In this document: one piece after another, positions 28,156-36,972 of the stretch
How positions within the stretch are numbered: position 1 is the stretch's first letter
How the letters are laid out: every line of letters begins with the position of its first letter
From: Microbacteriaceae bacterium
Lineage (GTDB): Bacteria; Actinomycetota; Actinomycetes; Actinomycetales; Microbacteriaceae
Assembly (NCBI GenBank): GCA_027487865.1
Contig: JAIYCT010000007.1
Coordinates: forward strand, 62,001-126,000
Reading direction: 5' to 3'
Length of the DNA stretch: 64,000 nucleotides
The notes under the pieces: generated by a model
Told to the model about the DNA's origin: nothing
Databases searched by the model: none
The model's input: only the letters and a program-made list of their open reading frames with translations
Translations under genes and position numbers: made by a program

Positions 28156-28938
28156 CTAGGACGCAATCGCAGAGAATCTACCGTCCTGGTAGCTCACCTG
28201 CAGTGGGAAACGGAAAGTCTCCGAGATCGCAGCGCTGGTGATGGTTGCACCGATCTCTCCCCTGGCCAAAATCTTGCCATCTTGCATCAAGAGGGCGTGA
28301 GTGAATCCGGCTGGGATTTCCTCTAGGTGGTGAGTCACCATTGCCATAGCTGGAGCCTGAGGGCTTGTGGCATAGCCGCTAAGAAGTCTCAGGGTAAGTT
28401 CTCGGGCTGCAAGATCAAGGCTTGCCACCGGCTCATCCAAAAGCATCAGTTCTGGATCAGTCATAACCGAACGGGCAATTTGAACACGCTTTCGCTCGCC
28501 ATCTGAAAGGGTGCCAAAAGGACGCTGGGCAAAATCTTCGAGCTGCCACTCCCTGAGCACCCGCATTGCACGACGCTCATCAATAGCATCGTAAGTCTCG
28601 TTCCAGCGACCGGTGACCCCGTAGCTGGCGGTCATAACTGCGTTTAGAACGCTTTCGCTGTTTGGAATCTGGTTGGCCAAGGCGCTAGAGGCAAAGCCAA
28701 TTCTGGTTCTGAGCTCAAAAACATTTACTTCCCCCAGGCGCTGATCCAGGATTCTTGCCTGGCCAGAGGATGGGTGGATCTGAGCAGCGCAAACCCTGAG
28801 CATGGTGGTTTTTCCAGCGCCATTAGCGCCCAGAATTACCCAGCGCTCATTTGAATTGGCAGAGAAGGTAACGGATTCTAGGATCGCTTTACCGCTGCGA
28901 ACTACGCTGACATTTTGAAGATCAATTACCTGTGACAT
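28156..28938 (-). CDS. Stand-alone ABC transporter ATP-binding protein (YlmA-like)
   Basis: GANGAGKTT, LSDGERKRVQIARS, LLDEP; ATG at 28938 preferred over 29007. Confidence 0.85.
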   Translation of the reverse strand: MSQVIDLQNVSVVRSGKAILESVTFSANSNERWVILGANGAGKTTMLRVCAAQIHPSSGQARILDQRLGEVNVFELRTRIGFASSALANQIPNSESVLNAVMTASYGVTGRWNETYDAIDERRAMRVLREWQLEDFAQRPFGTLSDGERKRVQIARSVMTDPELMLLDEPVASLDLAARELTLRLLSGYATSPQAPAMAMVTHHLEEIPAGFTHALLMQDGKILARGEIGATITSAAISETFRFPLQVSYQDGRFSAIAS

Positions 28939-28949
28939 TGAAAAATAGC

Positions 28950-30134
28950 CTAGCTCTGAACTGCCCTGGAGTAGACCTCTATCGTGCGAGTCGCAATCGA
29001 CTCCCAACTAAATTCTTCAACCGCTCTAATGCGTCCAGCTTCGCCAAAAGATTTCAGGGTTCCTGACTCCAGCGCAGCGTTGAGGGCATTGCCCCAATCC
29101 GCAACAAACTTGTTTTCATCAACCGGTGTTCCCGATCCATCATCTACCTGCTCAATTGGCACTAGCCATCCGGTCTTACCATCGGCTACCACCTCGGGGA
29201 TGCCGCCGGTTGCAGTTGCGATTACCGGTGCGCCACAGGCCATTGCCTCGAGGTTTACGATTCCCAATGGCTCGTAAATCGAAGGGCAAACAAAAGCGTC
29301 AGCGTTACTCAGTAGCGCGGCCAACTTGGGTTGTGGGAGGTGTTCTGGAATCCAAACCACGCCCGAGCGGGTCTTAGAAAGTTCGGACACTAGGTGCTCG
29401 ACCTCGGCTTTGATCTCTGGGGTATCCGGAGCGCCAGCACAAAGCACCAACTGAACATCCTGTGGCAGTTGACTGGCAGCCCTTAGAAAGTATGGAAGAC
29501 CTTTCTGCCGGGTGATTCGACCCACAAAGATAACCGAACGCTGATCAGGGTTTACACCAAGCGAGCGAACCATGTCTGCCTCGTGAAGCGGCTGCCACTT
29601 CTGGGAGTCAATACCGTTGTAGACAACCTCAACCTTGTTTGGATCAAGTTCCGGATAAGCCTTGAGTATGTCCCTGCGCATACCGTGAGATACCGCTATG
29701 ACTCGCTTTGCCTGCTCGTAGGCTGCACGCTCAATAAAGGAGGAGACCGCATACCCTCCCCCAAGTTGTTCCGCTTTCCAGGGGCGCAAAGGTTCTAACG
29801 AGTGGGCCGTGATCACGTGAGGTATGCCGTGCAGCATCGATGCTATGTGACCGGCAAAGTTGGCATACCAGGTGTGAGAGTGCACTAGGTTTGCGCCTTT
29901 GATAGCCTGAACAATCTCGAGATCGGTAGCCATGGTTTGAATGGCTGGGTTGGCATCCGAATAGGCCGAAGGAGTGCGGTAGCCAAAGGTGTCGGCCTCT
30001 TGAACCGGTTCGCCAAATGCGTGAACTCGAGCCTGAATTCTGGATCGAAGGACCTTGACCAATTCGGTGATGTGCACGCCGGCTCCACCATAGATATTGG
30101 GCGGATACTCCTTGGTAACAAAATCCACGCGCAT
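28950..30134 (-). CDS. glgA: GT4 glycogen synthase / maltose-1-phosphate synthase (GlgA/GlgM-type)
   Basis: MRVDFVTKEYPPNIYGGAGVHITELV; CPSIYEPLGIVNLEAMACGAPVIAT; divergent from glgC. Confidence 0.88.
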   Translation of the reverse strand: MRVDFVTKEYPPNIYGGAGVHITELVKVLRSRIQARVHAFGEPVQEADTFGYRTPSAYSDANPAIQTMATDLEIVQAIKGANLVHSHTWYANFAGHIASMLHGIPHVITAHSLEPLRPWKAEQLGGGYAVSSFIERAAYEQAKRVIAVSHGMRRDILKAYPELDPNKVEVVYNGIDSQKWQPLHEADMVRSLGVNPDQRSVIFVGRITRQKGLPYFLRAASQLPQDVQLVLCAGAPDTPEIKAEVEHLVSELSKTRSGVVWIPEHLPQPKLAALLSNADAFVCPSIYEPLGIVNLEAMACGAPVIATATGGIPEVVADGKTGWLVPIEQVDDGSGTPVDENKFVADWGNALNAALESGTLKSFGEAGRIRAVEEFSWESIATRTIEVYSRAVQS

Positions 30135-30180
30135 ACCGAAATGCTAGTGTCTGCGCCAGTTGAACAACTAACATTTGGCT

Positions 30181-31422
30181 ATGGGTCGAACAAGAGTCTT
30201 CGGAATGGTTCTCGCTGGTGGCGAGGGCAAGCGTTTGATGCCGCTAACCGCAGATCGAGCCAAGCCAGCAGTGCCTTTTGCCGGAAGCTATCGACTTATT
30301 GACTTCGCTCTTTCGAATCTGATCAACTCCGGACTCAGACGAATTGTGGTGCTAACCCAGTACAAGTCACACTCACTTGACCGTCACGTCTCGCAAACCT
30401 GGCGCATGTCTCCGCTTTTGGGATCCTACGTGGCCTCGGTTCCTGCTCAGCAGCGCTTGGGCAAGCGCTGGTACACCGGCAGTGCAGACGCGATTTTGCA
30501 GTCCATGAACGCCCTCAGCGATGAGCGACCTGACTACGTGGTGGTGGTCGGAGCCGACCACGTCTACCGTATGGACTTTGACCAGATGCTGCAGTCGCAC
30601 ATCGACTCTGGTATGGAGGCAACAGTCGCTGCCATTAGACAGCCAATCGCCATTGCTCCCCAGTTCGGCGTTATTGAGGTGGATCCGGCTAACCCGGTCA
30701 AAATCTCGGCATTCCGTGAGAAGCCAGCCGACCCTCAGCCGGTGCCGGGAGATCCAACCCAAGCTTTGGTTTCGATGGGAAACTACATCTTCAATGCGCA
30801 ATCTTTGATTGATGCTATTGAACGTGATGGGGAAAACCCAGACTCATCGCACGATATGGGTGGGGACATCATTCCTTACTTTGTGAACCACGGCACTGCA
30901 GGTGCTTACGACTTCACCTTCAATGAGATTCCGGGTGCAACCGCGCGCGATAAGTCTTACTGGCGAGACGTGGGAACCATGGACTCCTACTACGACGCTC
31001 ACATGGACCTAATCTCGACCATGCCAATCTTCAATCTCTACAACTCGGACTGGCCGGTCTACAACCAGCAGATCAACTTGCCACCGGCCAAGTTCATCCA
31101 CGACTCAGAGGGCAATCAGGGTCGCACGCAGGATTCGATTGTGAGCTTGGGCGTTGTGGTTTCCGGAGGAATTGTTGATCGCTCGGTGCTATCCCCCAAC
31201 GTTCGAGTCTCCTCGAGAACACTGATCACCGAGTCTGTGCTTTTGGATGATGTTCAGGTTGGACGCGATTGCACCATTCGCAAGGCGATTCTGGACAAGA
31301 ACGTTGTGGTTTCAGATGGTGCAAGCATTGGTGTCAGCAAGGAGCGAGACCTAGAGCGCGGCTTCACCGTCACAGAGAGCGGCATAACCGTTGTCGCAAA
31401 GGGGCGCTTGGTTACACCTTGA
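30181..31422 (+). CDS. glgC: Glucose-1-phosphate adenylyltransferase
   Basis: [29 protein letters not shown] at 30181 preferred over in-frame TTG at 30175 given -10 TAACAT 6 nt upstream. Confidence 0.95.
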   Translation: MGRTRVFGMVLAGGEGKRLMPLTADRAKPAVPFAGSYRLIDFALSNLINSGLRRIVVLTQYKSHSLDRHVSQTWRMSPLLGSYVASVPAQQRLGKRWYTGSADAILQSMNALSDERPDYVVVVGADHVYRMDFDQMLQSHIDSGMEATVAAIRQPIAIAPQFGVIEVDPANPVKISAFREKPADPQPVPGDPTQALVSMGNYIFNAQSLIDAIERDGENPDSSHDMGGDIIPYFVNHGTAGAYDFTFNEIPGATARDKSYWRDVGTMDSYYDAHMDLISTMPIFNLYNSDWPVYNQQINLPPAKFIHDSEGNQGRTQDSIVSLGVVVSGGIVDRSVLSPNVRVSSRTLITESVLLDDVQVGRDCTIRKAILDKNVVVSDGASIGVSKERDLERGFTVTESGITVVAKGRLVTP

Positions 31423-32048
31423 CAAAGTTCCTAGTGGTTTTTGATGTTGACTCAACCCTCATCAATGACGAAGCAATTGAATTACTGGCCGAGCGGGCTG
31501 GGAAAAGACAAGAGGTAGCCGAGCTCACAGAGCGCGCGATGCGCGGCGAACTCGACTTTGGAGACAGCCTCAGGCAGCGAGTGCTAACCCTGAAGGGACT
31601 AGATGAAGCAGTTCTAGGCGAGGTATCTCACCAGCTCTCCCCCACAACAGGTGGTAGAGAACTAATCGAAGCTATTCATAGTCGCGGCGGTAAGGCCGCT
31701 GCCGTATCGGGCGGGTTTATCCAGCTTTTGGCGCCGGTGAAAGAGCAGTTGAAATTTGATTTAGAGCGGGCAAACACCCTTGAGGTTGTCGATGGCAAGC
31801 TCACCGGCCAGGTTGTTGGCAGGGTAATTGATAGAGCCGCCAAGGCCGAAGCACTTCTGGAGTGGGCAAACCAGCTCGGTGTTAGCCTGCAGGAGACCAT
31901 TGCGGTAGGTGATGGTGCGAATGACCTTGGGATGATGGAAGCTGCTGGACTCTCGGTGGCATTCTGTGCAAAACCTGTAGTGCAGCAGAAAGCAAAAATC
32001 GCGCTCAATGAGCGCGATCTAAGCCTGCTAATTCAGTTATTGCCCTAG
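31419..32048 (+). CDS. serB: Phosphoserine phosphatase
   Basis: [35 protein letters not shown] start overlaps glgC stop; ORF upstream of 31419 is out-of-frame glgC. Confidence 0.9.
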   Translation: MTKFLVVFDVDSTLINDEAIELLAERAGKRQEVAELTERAMRGELDFGDSLRQRVLTLKGLDEAVLGEVSHQLSPTTGGRELIEAIHSRGGKAAAVSGGFIQLLAPVKEQLKFDLERANTLEVVDGKLTGQVVGRVIDRAAKAEALLEWANQLGVSLQETIAVGDGANDLGMMEAAGLSVAFCAKPVVQQKAKIALNERDLSLLIQLLP

Positions 32049-32818
32049 GCGCCGGTCGAGTGAAGTCCGCCATCAACGTGGATCATTTCACCTGTGGTCG
32101 CTGGGAACCAGTCGCTCAATAGTGCAACCAAGCCCTTGGCAGCAGCCTCGGTGTCGGTTAGGTCCCAGCCAAGTGGTGCGCGGCCAGTCCAAAGCTCTTC
32201 CATGGTTGCAAAACCAGGGATGCCCTTCGCGGCGGTAGTGCGAAGTGGTCCAGCAGAAATCAGGTTCACGCGGATTCCCTTGTCGCCTAGGTAGCGAGCT
32301 AGGTAGCGAGCGGTTGACTCAAACGCAGCCTTGGCAACGCCCATCCAGTCGTATACCGGCCAGGAAACGGTCGCATCGAAAGTCAAACCAACCACCGAGC
32401 TTGGGTTGTTTAGAACCGGCAAGCAGGCAGTGGTGATGGCCTTGAGTGAGTAAGCCGAGACCTCAACAGCAGTTGAAACGTCCGACCAAGGGGTCTGCAT
32501 GAAATTACCGCCGAGCGCGGTTTGCGGGGCAAAAGCGATCGCGTGGACAATGCCATCTAGCGAACCAAGGTGCTCCTTGACGTGACCTGCCAGCGCATCC
32601 AGGTTCTCCTGGTTGGTGGCATCAAGCTCGATTACCTTGACCGGCTTTGGCAAGCGCTCAGCGATCTTCTGAGTGATTGGAAGCATGCGTCCGAAAGAGC
32701 TTAGAAGCACCTCGGCGCCCTCTTCCTGGGCCAGCTTGGCTGCCGTAAAGGCAATTGAAGCCTCGGTTAGTACACCGGTCACGAGTATTTTCTTACCTTC
32801 GAGAATTCCCAAAGCCAT
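32045..32818 (-). CDS. fabI: Enoyl-ACP reductase (NADH) FabI
   Basis: ILVTGVLTEASIAF, YDWMGVAKAAFEST, SAGPLRTTAAKGIPGF. Confidence 0.93.
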   Translation of the reverse strand: MALGILEGKKILVTGVLTEASIAFTAAKLAQEEGAEVLLSSFGRMLPITQKIAERLPKPVKVIELDATNQENLDALAGHVKEHLGSLDGIVHAIAFAPQTALGGNFMQTPWSDVSTAVEVSAYSLKAITTACLPVLNNPSSVVGLTFDATVSWPVYDWMGVAKAAFESTARYLARYLGDKGIRVNLISAGPLRTTAAKGIPGFATMEELWTGRAPLGWDLTDTEAAAKGLVALLSDWFPATTGEMIHVDGGLHSTGA

Positions 32819-32850
32819 CTCCTAAGTTGCGTTATGGAAAAAGTTACTAC

Positions 32851-33561
32851 CTAATGGCCCATTCCAAGACCACCGTCAACCGGAATCACCGCTCCGGAAA
32901 TGTATGCGGCATCATCGGACGCCAACCAGCAAACCACTTTTGCTACCTCGCTCGGCGCTGCAAAGCGACCGGCCGGAATCTTCGCCTTGTAGGAAGCCTG
33001 CAATTCTTCGGTTAGCTCAGCGGTCATGTCGGTGTCGATAAAGCCCGGAGCTACAACATTTGCGGTTATGTTGCGACCGCCAAGTTCGCGGGTGACTGAC
33101 CTTGCTATTCCAACCAGTGCGCTCTTGGTCGCGGCGTAGTTCACCTGCCCTGCGCTTCCCAAAAGACCAACGACGGATCCAATCAAGATAACTCGGCCAA
33201 ATCTTGCCTTGATCATGCCCTTGGTTACCCTGCGAAGCACTCGGAAGACACCGGAGAGGTTGGTGTTTACAACCTCCTCGAACTCTTCGTCAGTCATTCT
33301 CATCAAAAGGGTGTCGCGGGTGATGCCAGCATTTGCTACTAAAACTTCAATCGGTCCTAGCTGCTGCTCAACTTCTAGCAGGGCAGCATCCAAGGAAGCT
33401 CCATCGGTGACGTCGGCGCGAACGGTGAGTGAACCTATCGGACCCTGGCCAGAGCGGGCAGTTACCGCAACTTTGTAACCCTGGGCAACAAACTCCTCAG
33501 CAATTGCAAAACCAATTCCTCGGTTGCCACCGGTGACTAGAACTGTGCGGGACTGGTTCAT
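32851..33561 (-). CDS. fabG: 3-oxoacyl-ACP reductase FabG (SDR)
   Basis: TGGNRGIGFAIA, NAGITRD, YAATKSALVGI; RBS AAGGAGC before ATG at 33561. Confidence 0.93.
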   Translation of the reverse strand: MNQSRTVLVTGGNRGIGFAIAEEFVAQGYKVAVTARSGQGPIGSLTVRADVTDGASLDAALLEVEQQLGPIEVLVANAGITRDTLLMRMTDEEFEEVVNTNLSGVFRVLRRVTKGMIKARFGRVILIGSVVGLLGSAGQVNYAATKSALVGIARSVTRELGGRNITANVVAPGFIDTDMTAELTEELQASYKAKIPAGRFAAPSEVAKVVCWLASDDAAYISGAVIPVDGGLGMGH

Positions 33562-33575
33562 TATTTGCTCCTTGC

Positions 33576-33601
33576 GGGAATACCATTGTCTTAATCGCGT
33601 T
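33576..33601 (+). promoter_or_regulatory. SigR/SigH-like promoter candidate upstream of DUF3099 gene
   Basis: GGGAAT-N17-GTT, 47 nt upstream of ATG at 33649 with RBS GGAAGAAG. Confidence 0.4.
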
Positions 33602-33648
33602 ATGAATACCAAAGCCTAGCAATTGGGCCAACGGAAGAAGCGTAAGCA

Positions 33649-33942
33649 ATGGCCAAGCGGCAAAGTGCGACATCACTCGAGCTCTCCCCCGATGAAGAGC
33701 GTCGCGTTCGCATGCGCAAGTACACAATTGCGATGAGTGTGCGCATGGTTTGCATAGTTGCAGGAGTATTCACCACCGGTATTTTGATGTGGATATTCTT
33801 TGCTCTGGCAATCTTTTTGCCATACTTCGCGGTGATTATTGCCAACTCTCAAGGCGGGACCACAAAAGACAACTCCACCAAAATTGTGGCCCCGGCGGTT
33901 TCTATCCCGGCCAGCAAAATCAGAATTGTCGATGAAGAGTAA
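33649..33942 (+). CDS. DUF3099 membrane protein
   Basis: SPDEERRVRMRKYTIAMSVRMVCIVAGVF; two TM segments. Confidence 0.8.
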   Translation: MAKRQSATSLELSPDEERRVRMRKYTIAMSVRMVCIVAGVFTTGILMWIFFALAIFLPYFAVIIANSQGGTTKDNSTKIVAPAVSIPASKIRIVDEE

Positions 33943-34129
33943 GTGCTCCAGGGCGGGCTGCAGCGAGCCTGCCAAATTTCTAATCGAGTGGCGAAATCCC
34001 AAGATTCATGCTGCTGACCGCGTAAAGCTCTGGTCTGCGTGTGAATCTCATCGCAGCTATCTGATTGACTATCTTCAGACCCGCAGCATGTATTTGGGAG
34101 TAAGAGACTTTGAATCTTCAGACGATTAG
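33932..34129 (+). CDS. Small Cys-rich, possible metal-binding protein
   Basis: 65 aa CSRAGCSEPA...WSACESH; ATG overlaps preceding stop. Confidence 0.7.
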   Translation: MKSKCSRAGCSEPAKFLIEWRNPKIHAADRVKLWSACESHRSYLIDYLQTRSMYLGVRDFESSDD

Positions 34130-34916
34130 ACGATGGGCGCCTTGGCTTGCGCTGGTCGTGCTATTCGCAATCGCCACCACGCTTTTGAGCTGGTGGCAGT
34201 TCTCCCGTCGCGAAGAACGAGTTGAGAAAATCAACCAGGTGATCGAGAACTACGAAGCCGACGCAATTAATCTGGCAGATGTTTCCTGGACTCAAATTAC
34301 AGGTGGACTTAGGGCTGACGAGTGGAAACCGGTGAATCTTGAGGGTAACTATCTTCCTGCAGACGCCATTCTGGTTCGCAATCGTCCGCTGAGCGGAAGC
34401 CCTGGCTTTTTGCAACTCGTGCCATTTAGAACCACTACCGGTGAGGTGCTGGTTATCGAGCGAGGCTGGATTCCTGCCGGGTCGGATATCAAAGAGCCAC
34501 TTCTAAACCCCCTTCCAACTGACGAAATCAAGCGATTGGTCATTCGTTTGCGCCAGGGCGAATCGGATTCCGGTAAAGATGCTGTTGCTAATCGCCTGGA
34601 CACCATCGACCTAAATGAGTATTCAGCCCTTCACCCAGAACTTGATCTCGAAACCCGCTTCTACGGCAGGCTCTCAAGTGAGAGTCCACAGGCTTCCGAA
34701 GCACCAATTCCGCAGCCAAAACCTTCGCTGGATGAGGGCAATCACCTCTCCTACGCACTGCAGTGGTTGCTGTTTGGAATCATGGCGTTCGGCGCATTCC
34801 TATGGGCTTATCGAAACGACAAGCGAGTGCGACTAGAGGAGCAGGGCTTAGTCGAAAAGCGAGTCCGAAAGCGAACACAGGCAACCGACGATGCAGCCTT
34901 TGAAGACCAGAGCTAA
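34110..34916 (+). CDS. SURF1 family cytochrome oxidase biogenesis protein
   Basis: N- and C-terminal TM; VNLEGNYLPADAILVRNRPLSGSPGF, ERGWIPAG; TTG start. Confidence 0.88.
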   Translation: MNLQTIRRWAPWLALVVLFAIATTLLSWWQFSRREERVEKINQVIENYEADAINLADVSWTQITGGLRADEWKPVNLEGNYLPADAILVRNRPLSGSPGFLQLVPFRTTTGEVLVIERGWIPAGSDIKEPLLNPLPTDEIKRLVIRLRQGESDSGKDAVANRLDTIDLNEYSALHPELDLETRFYGRLSSESPQASEAPIPQPKPSLDEGNHLSYALQWLLFGIMAFGAFLWAYRNDKRVRLEEQGLVEKRVRKRTQATDDAAFEDQS

Positions 34917-34950
34917 TAGACTTTGCCAATAATCAAGTGAAGGAAATCTG

Positions 34951-35508
34951 ATGACCATTGCCGCCGTAAATCTCATCGACCGTGTGATCCCAAGATCTCG
35001 AGTAAATGACATCGTTCTAATTGCATCCGGAGCGGTGCTAACTGCCCTTGCAGCTCAGATTCAGATTCCAATGTTGCCAGTTCCAATGACCCTGCAGACC
35101 TTCGCCGTGCTGCTAGTTGCAGCCACCCTAGGTGCCGGTCGCGGAGGAATCTCAATGGCGACCTACCTTGCAATGGGTGCGGCCGGTCTTCCGGTATTTG
35201 CTTCTGCAAAGACTCTCTCCGGTGTGCTTCCAACCGCCGGTTACCTCATTGGATTCGTAGCAGCAGCCGTTCTAATCGGTGCGCTCGCCAACCGCGGTTG
35301 GACCAAGAACCCACTCAAGCTTGCACTTTCTTTCGCATTAGGGTCGGTTGTTATCTATGCCTTTGGTGTGAGCGGACTGATGATTACCCTGGGTCTGACA
35401 CTAGATCAGGCACTAGCCGGTGGCGTTTACCCATTCTTAATCGGTGACCTAGTCAAGGCAGTAGCCGCAGCAGCGCTTGTGCCAATGGCATGGAAGCTTT
35501 TGAAGTAA
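34951..35508 (+). CDS. bioY: Biotin transporter BioY
   Basis: QIPMLPVPMTLQTFAVLLVAATLGAGRG, MGAAGLPVFA. Confidence 0.95.
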   Translation: MTIAAVNLIDRVIPRSRVNDIVLIASGAVLTALAAQIQIPMLPVPMTLQTFAVLLVAATLGAGRGGISMATYLAMGAAGLPVFASAKTLSGVLPTAGYLIGFVAAAVLIGALANRGWTKNPLKLALSFALGSVVIYAFGVSGLMITLGLTLDQALAGGVYPFLIGDLVKAVAAAALVPMAWKLLK

Positions 35509-35522
35509 CCAACAAGAAGTAG

Positions 35523-35554
35523 AAAACCCCTTGGAGAGATCCAAGGGGTTTTTC
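35523..35554. terminator. Bidirectional terminator between bioY and sufT
   Basis: AAAACCCCTTGGA GAGA TCCAAGGGGTTTTT. Confidence 0.9.
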
Positions 35555-35555
35555 T

Positions 35556-35888
35556 TTAGATTGAGAATCCGATTGCCCGCATCATTTCGCGACCGTCTTC
35601 GGTGATCTTTTCTGGACCCCATGGCGGCATCCACACCCAGTTGATTCTGAAGGCTTCGACTACGCCATCTAGTGCATCACCAGTCTGCTCCTCTATAACG
35701 TCCGTCAGAGGGCAACCAGCGCTTGTGAGGGTCATGTTGATTAGCAGTGCCCCATCATCAGACTCCTGCAGACCGTAAACCAAACCTAGATCGACGATGT
35801 TGACACCGATCTCAGGGTCGATGATGTTCTTCATCGCCTCGATTACGCGGTCATACTGCTCAGCGGAGAGCTCTTTAGGTTCGCTCAT
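35556..35888 (-). CDS. Metal-sulfur cluster assembly factor (SufT/MIP18 family)
   Basis: MKNIIDPEIGVNIVDLGLVYG, TSAGCPLTDVIEEQ. Confidence 0.92.
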   Translation of the reverse strand: MSEPKELSAEQYDRVIEAMKNIIDPEIGVNIVDLGLVYGLQESDDGALLINMTLTSAGCPLTDVIEEQTGDALDGVVEAFRINWVWMPPWGPEKITEDGREMMRAIGFSI

Positions 35889-36643
35889 GCACTGGCCTTT
35901 AGGTAGCGGTCGTAGCCCTCTGCCTCTAGACGCTCAGCTAGTTCTGGACCACCCTGCTCCGCAACCTTGCCGGCTACGAATACGTGAACGAAGTCTGGCT
36001 GGATGTAGCGAAGGATACGGGTGTAGTGAGTGATGAGTAGCACACCAAGGTCAGTGTTTGCCTTGGCGCGGTTTACACCCTCAGAAACAATCTTTAGCGC
36101 GTCAACGTCAAGGCCTGAGTCGGTCTCGTCCAAGATCGCGATCCTTGGCTTTAGAAGCTCCAGCTGCAGGATCTCGTGACGCTTCTTCTCGCCACCGGAG
36201 AATCCCTCGTTCACATTGCGCTCTGTGAAGTCCGAGTCCATGCGCAGGTTCTTCATTGCGGTCTTTAGGTCCCCAACCCACTCGCGAAGCGCAGGAGCCT
36301 CGCCGCTGATTGCGGTCTTTGCGGTGCGGAGGAAGTTCGAAACCGAGACGCCTGGAACCTCAACCGGGTACTGCATGGCCAAAAACAGTCCGGCACGAGC
36401 ACGCTCGTCGACACTCATCTCAAGCACGTTCTCGCCGTCTAGCAGGATCTCACCGTCGGTGATCTCATACTTTGGGTGACCGGCAACCGAGTAGGCCAGG
36501 GTTGACTTGCCGGAGCCGTTTGGGCCCATGACGGCGTGAGTCTCACCGGAGGAAATGGTTAGGTCGACTCCCCTAAGGATCTGCTTTGGACCCTGGTCGG
36601 TGTTTACCGAAACGTGGAGGTTCTTGATTTCTAGCTTTGACAT
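35885..36643 (-). CDS. sufC: Fe-S cluster assembly ATPase SufC
   Basis: MGPNGSGKSTL, FSGGEKKRHEILQ, LDETDSGLD. Confidence 0.97.
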   Translation of the reverse strand: MSKLEIKNLHVSVNTDQGPKQILRGVDLTISSGETHAVMGPNGSGKSTLAYSVAGHPKYEITDGEILLDGENVLEMSVDERARAGLFLAMQYPVEVPGVSVSNFLRTAKTAISGEAPALREWVGDLKTAMKNLRMDSDFTERNVNEGFSGGEKKRHEILQLELLKPRIAILDETDSGLDVDALKIVSEGVNRAKANTDLGVLLITHYTRILRYIQPDFVHVFVAGKVAEQGGPELAERLEAEGYDRYLKASA

Positions 36644-36660
36644 GATTTCCTAACTAAGTC

Positions 36661-36972
36661 TTACTCTTCGATTTCTAAAAAGATGTCGCCGTTGTCGATT
36701 AGAACCTCGTAGGTTGCAACCGGCTCATAGGCAGGCAAGCTAAGTGGCTTACCGGTGTTTAGGTCAAACTTTGCTCCGTGTGCCCAGCACTCGATGGTCT
36801 CGTTATCTACAAAGCCCTCAGAGAGCGAGATCTCGCCGTGAGAGCACTTGTCATCAAGTGCCTTCACCTCACCGTTTGGGGTTCTCACGACAGCAATAGC
36901 TAAATCGCCAACCTTTACACGGATTGACTTACCGGGCTTGATGTCTTCCAGGGCGCAAATTCTCATTGCCAT
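36661..36972 (-). CDS. Rieske-type ferredoxin subunit (non-heme iron oxygenase ferredoxin-like)
   Basis: Rieske-like C.H (DKCSHGEISLSEG) and CWAHGAKFD. Confidence 0.9.
   Translation of the reverse strand: MAMRICALEDIKPGKSIRVKVGDLAIAVVRTPNGEVKALDDKCSHGEISLSEGFVDNETIECWAHGAKFDLNTGKPLSLPAYEPVATYEVLIDNGDIFLEIEE

Noticed and set aside
31269-31418. N-terminal extension of the serB ORF
   Set aside because: Out-of-frame glgC sequence; the phosphatase domain starts just after TTG at 31419.
32288-32311. 12-bp tandem duplication TAGGTAGCGAGC in fabI
   Set aside because: Encodes the ARYLARYL stretch, which resembles the usual actinobacterial FabI motif; likely codon coincidence rather than a functional repeat.
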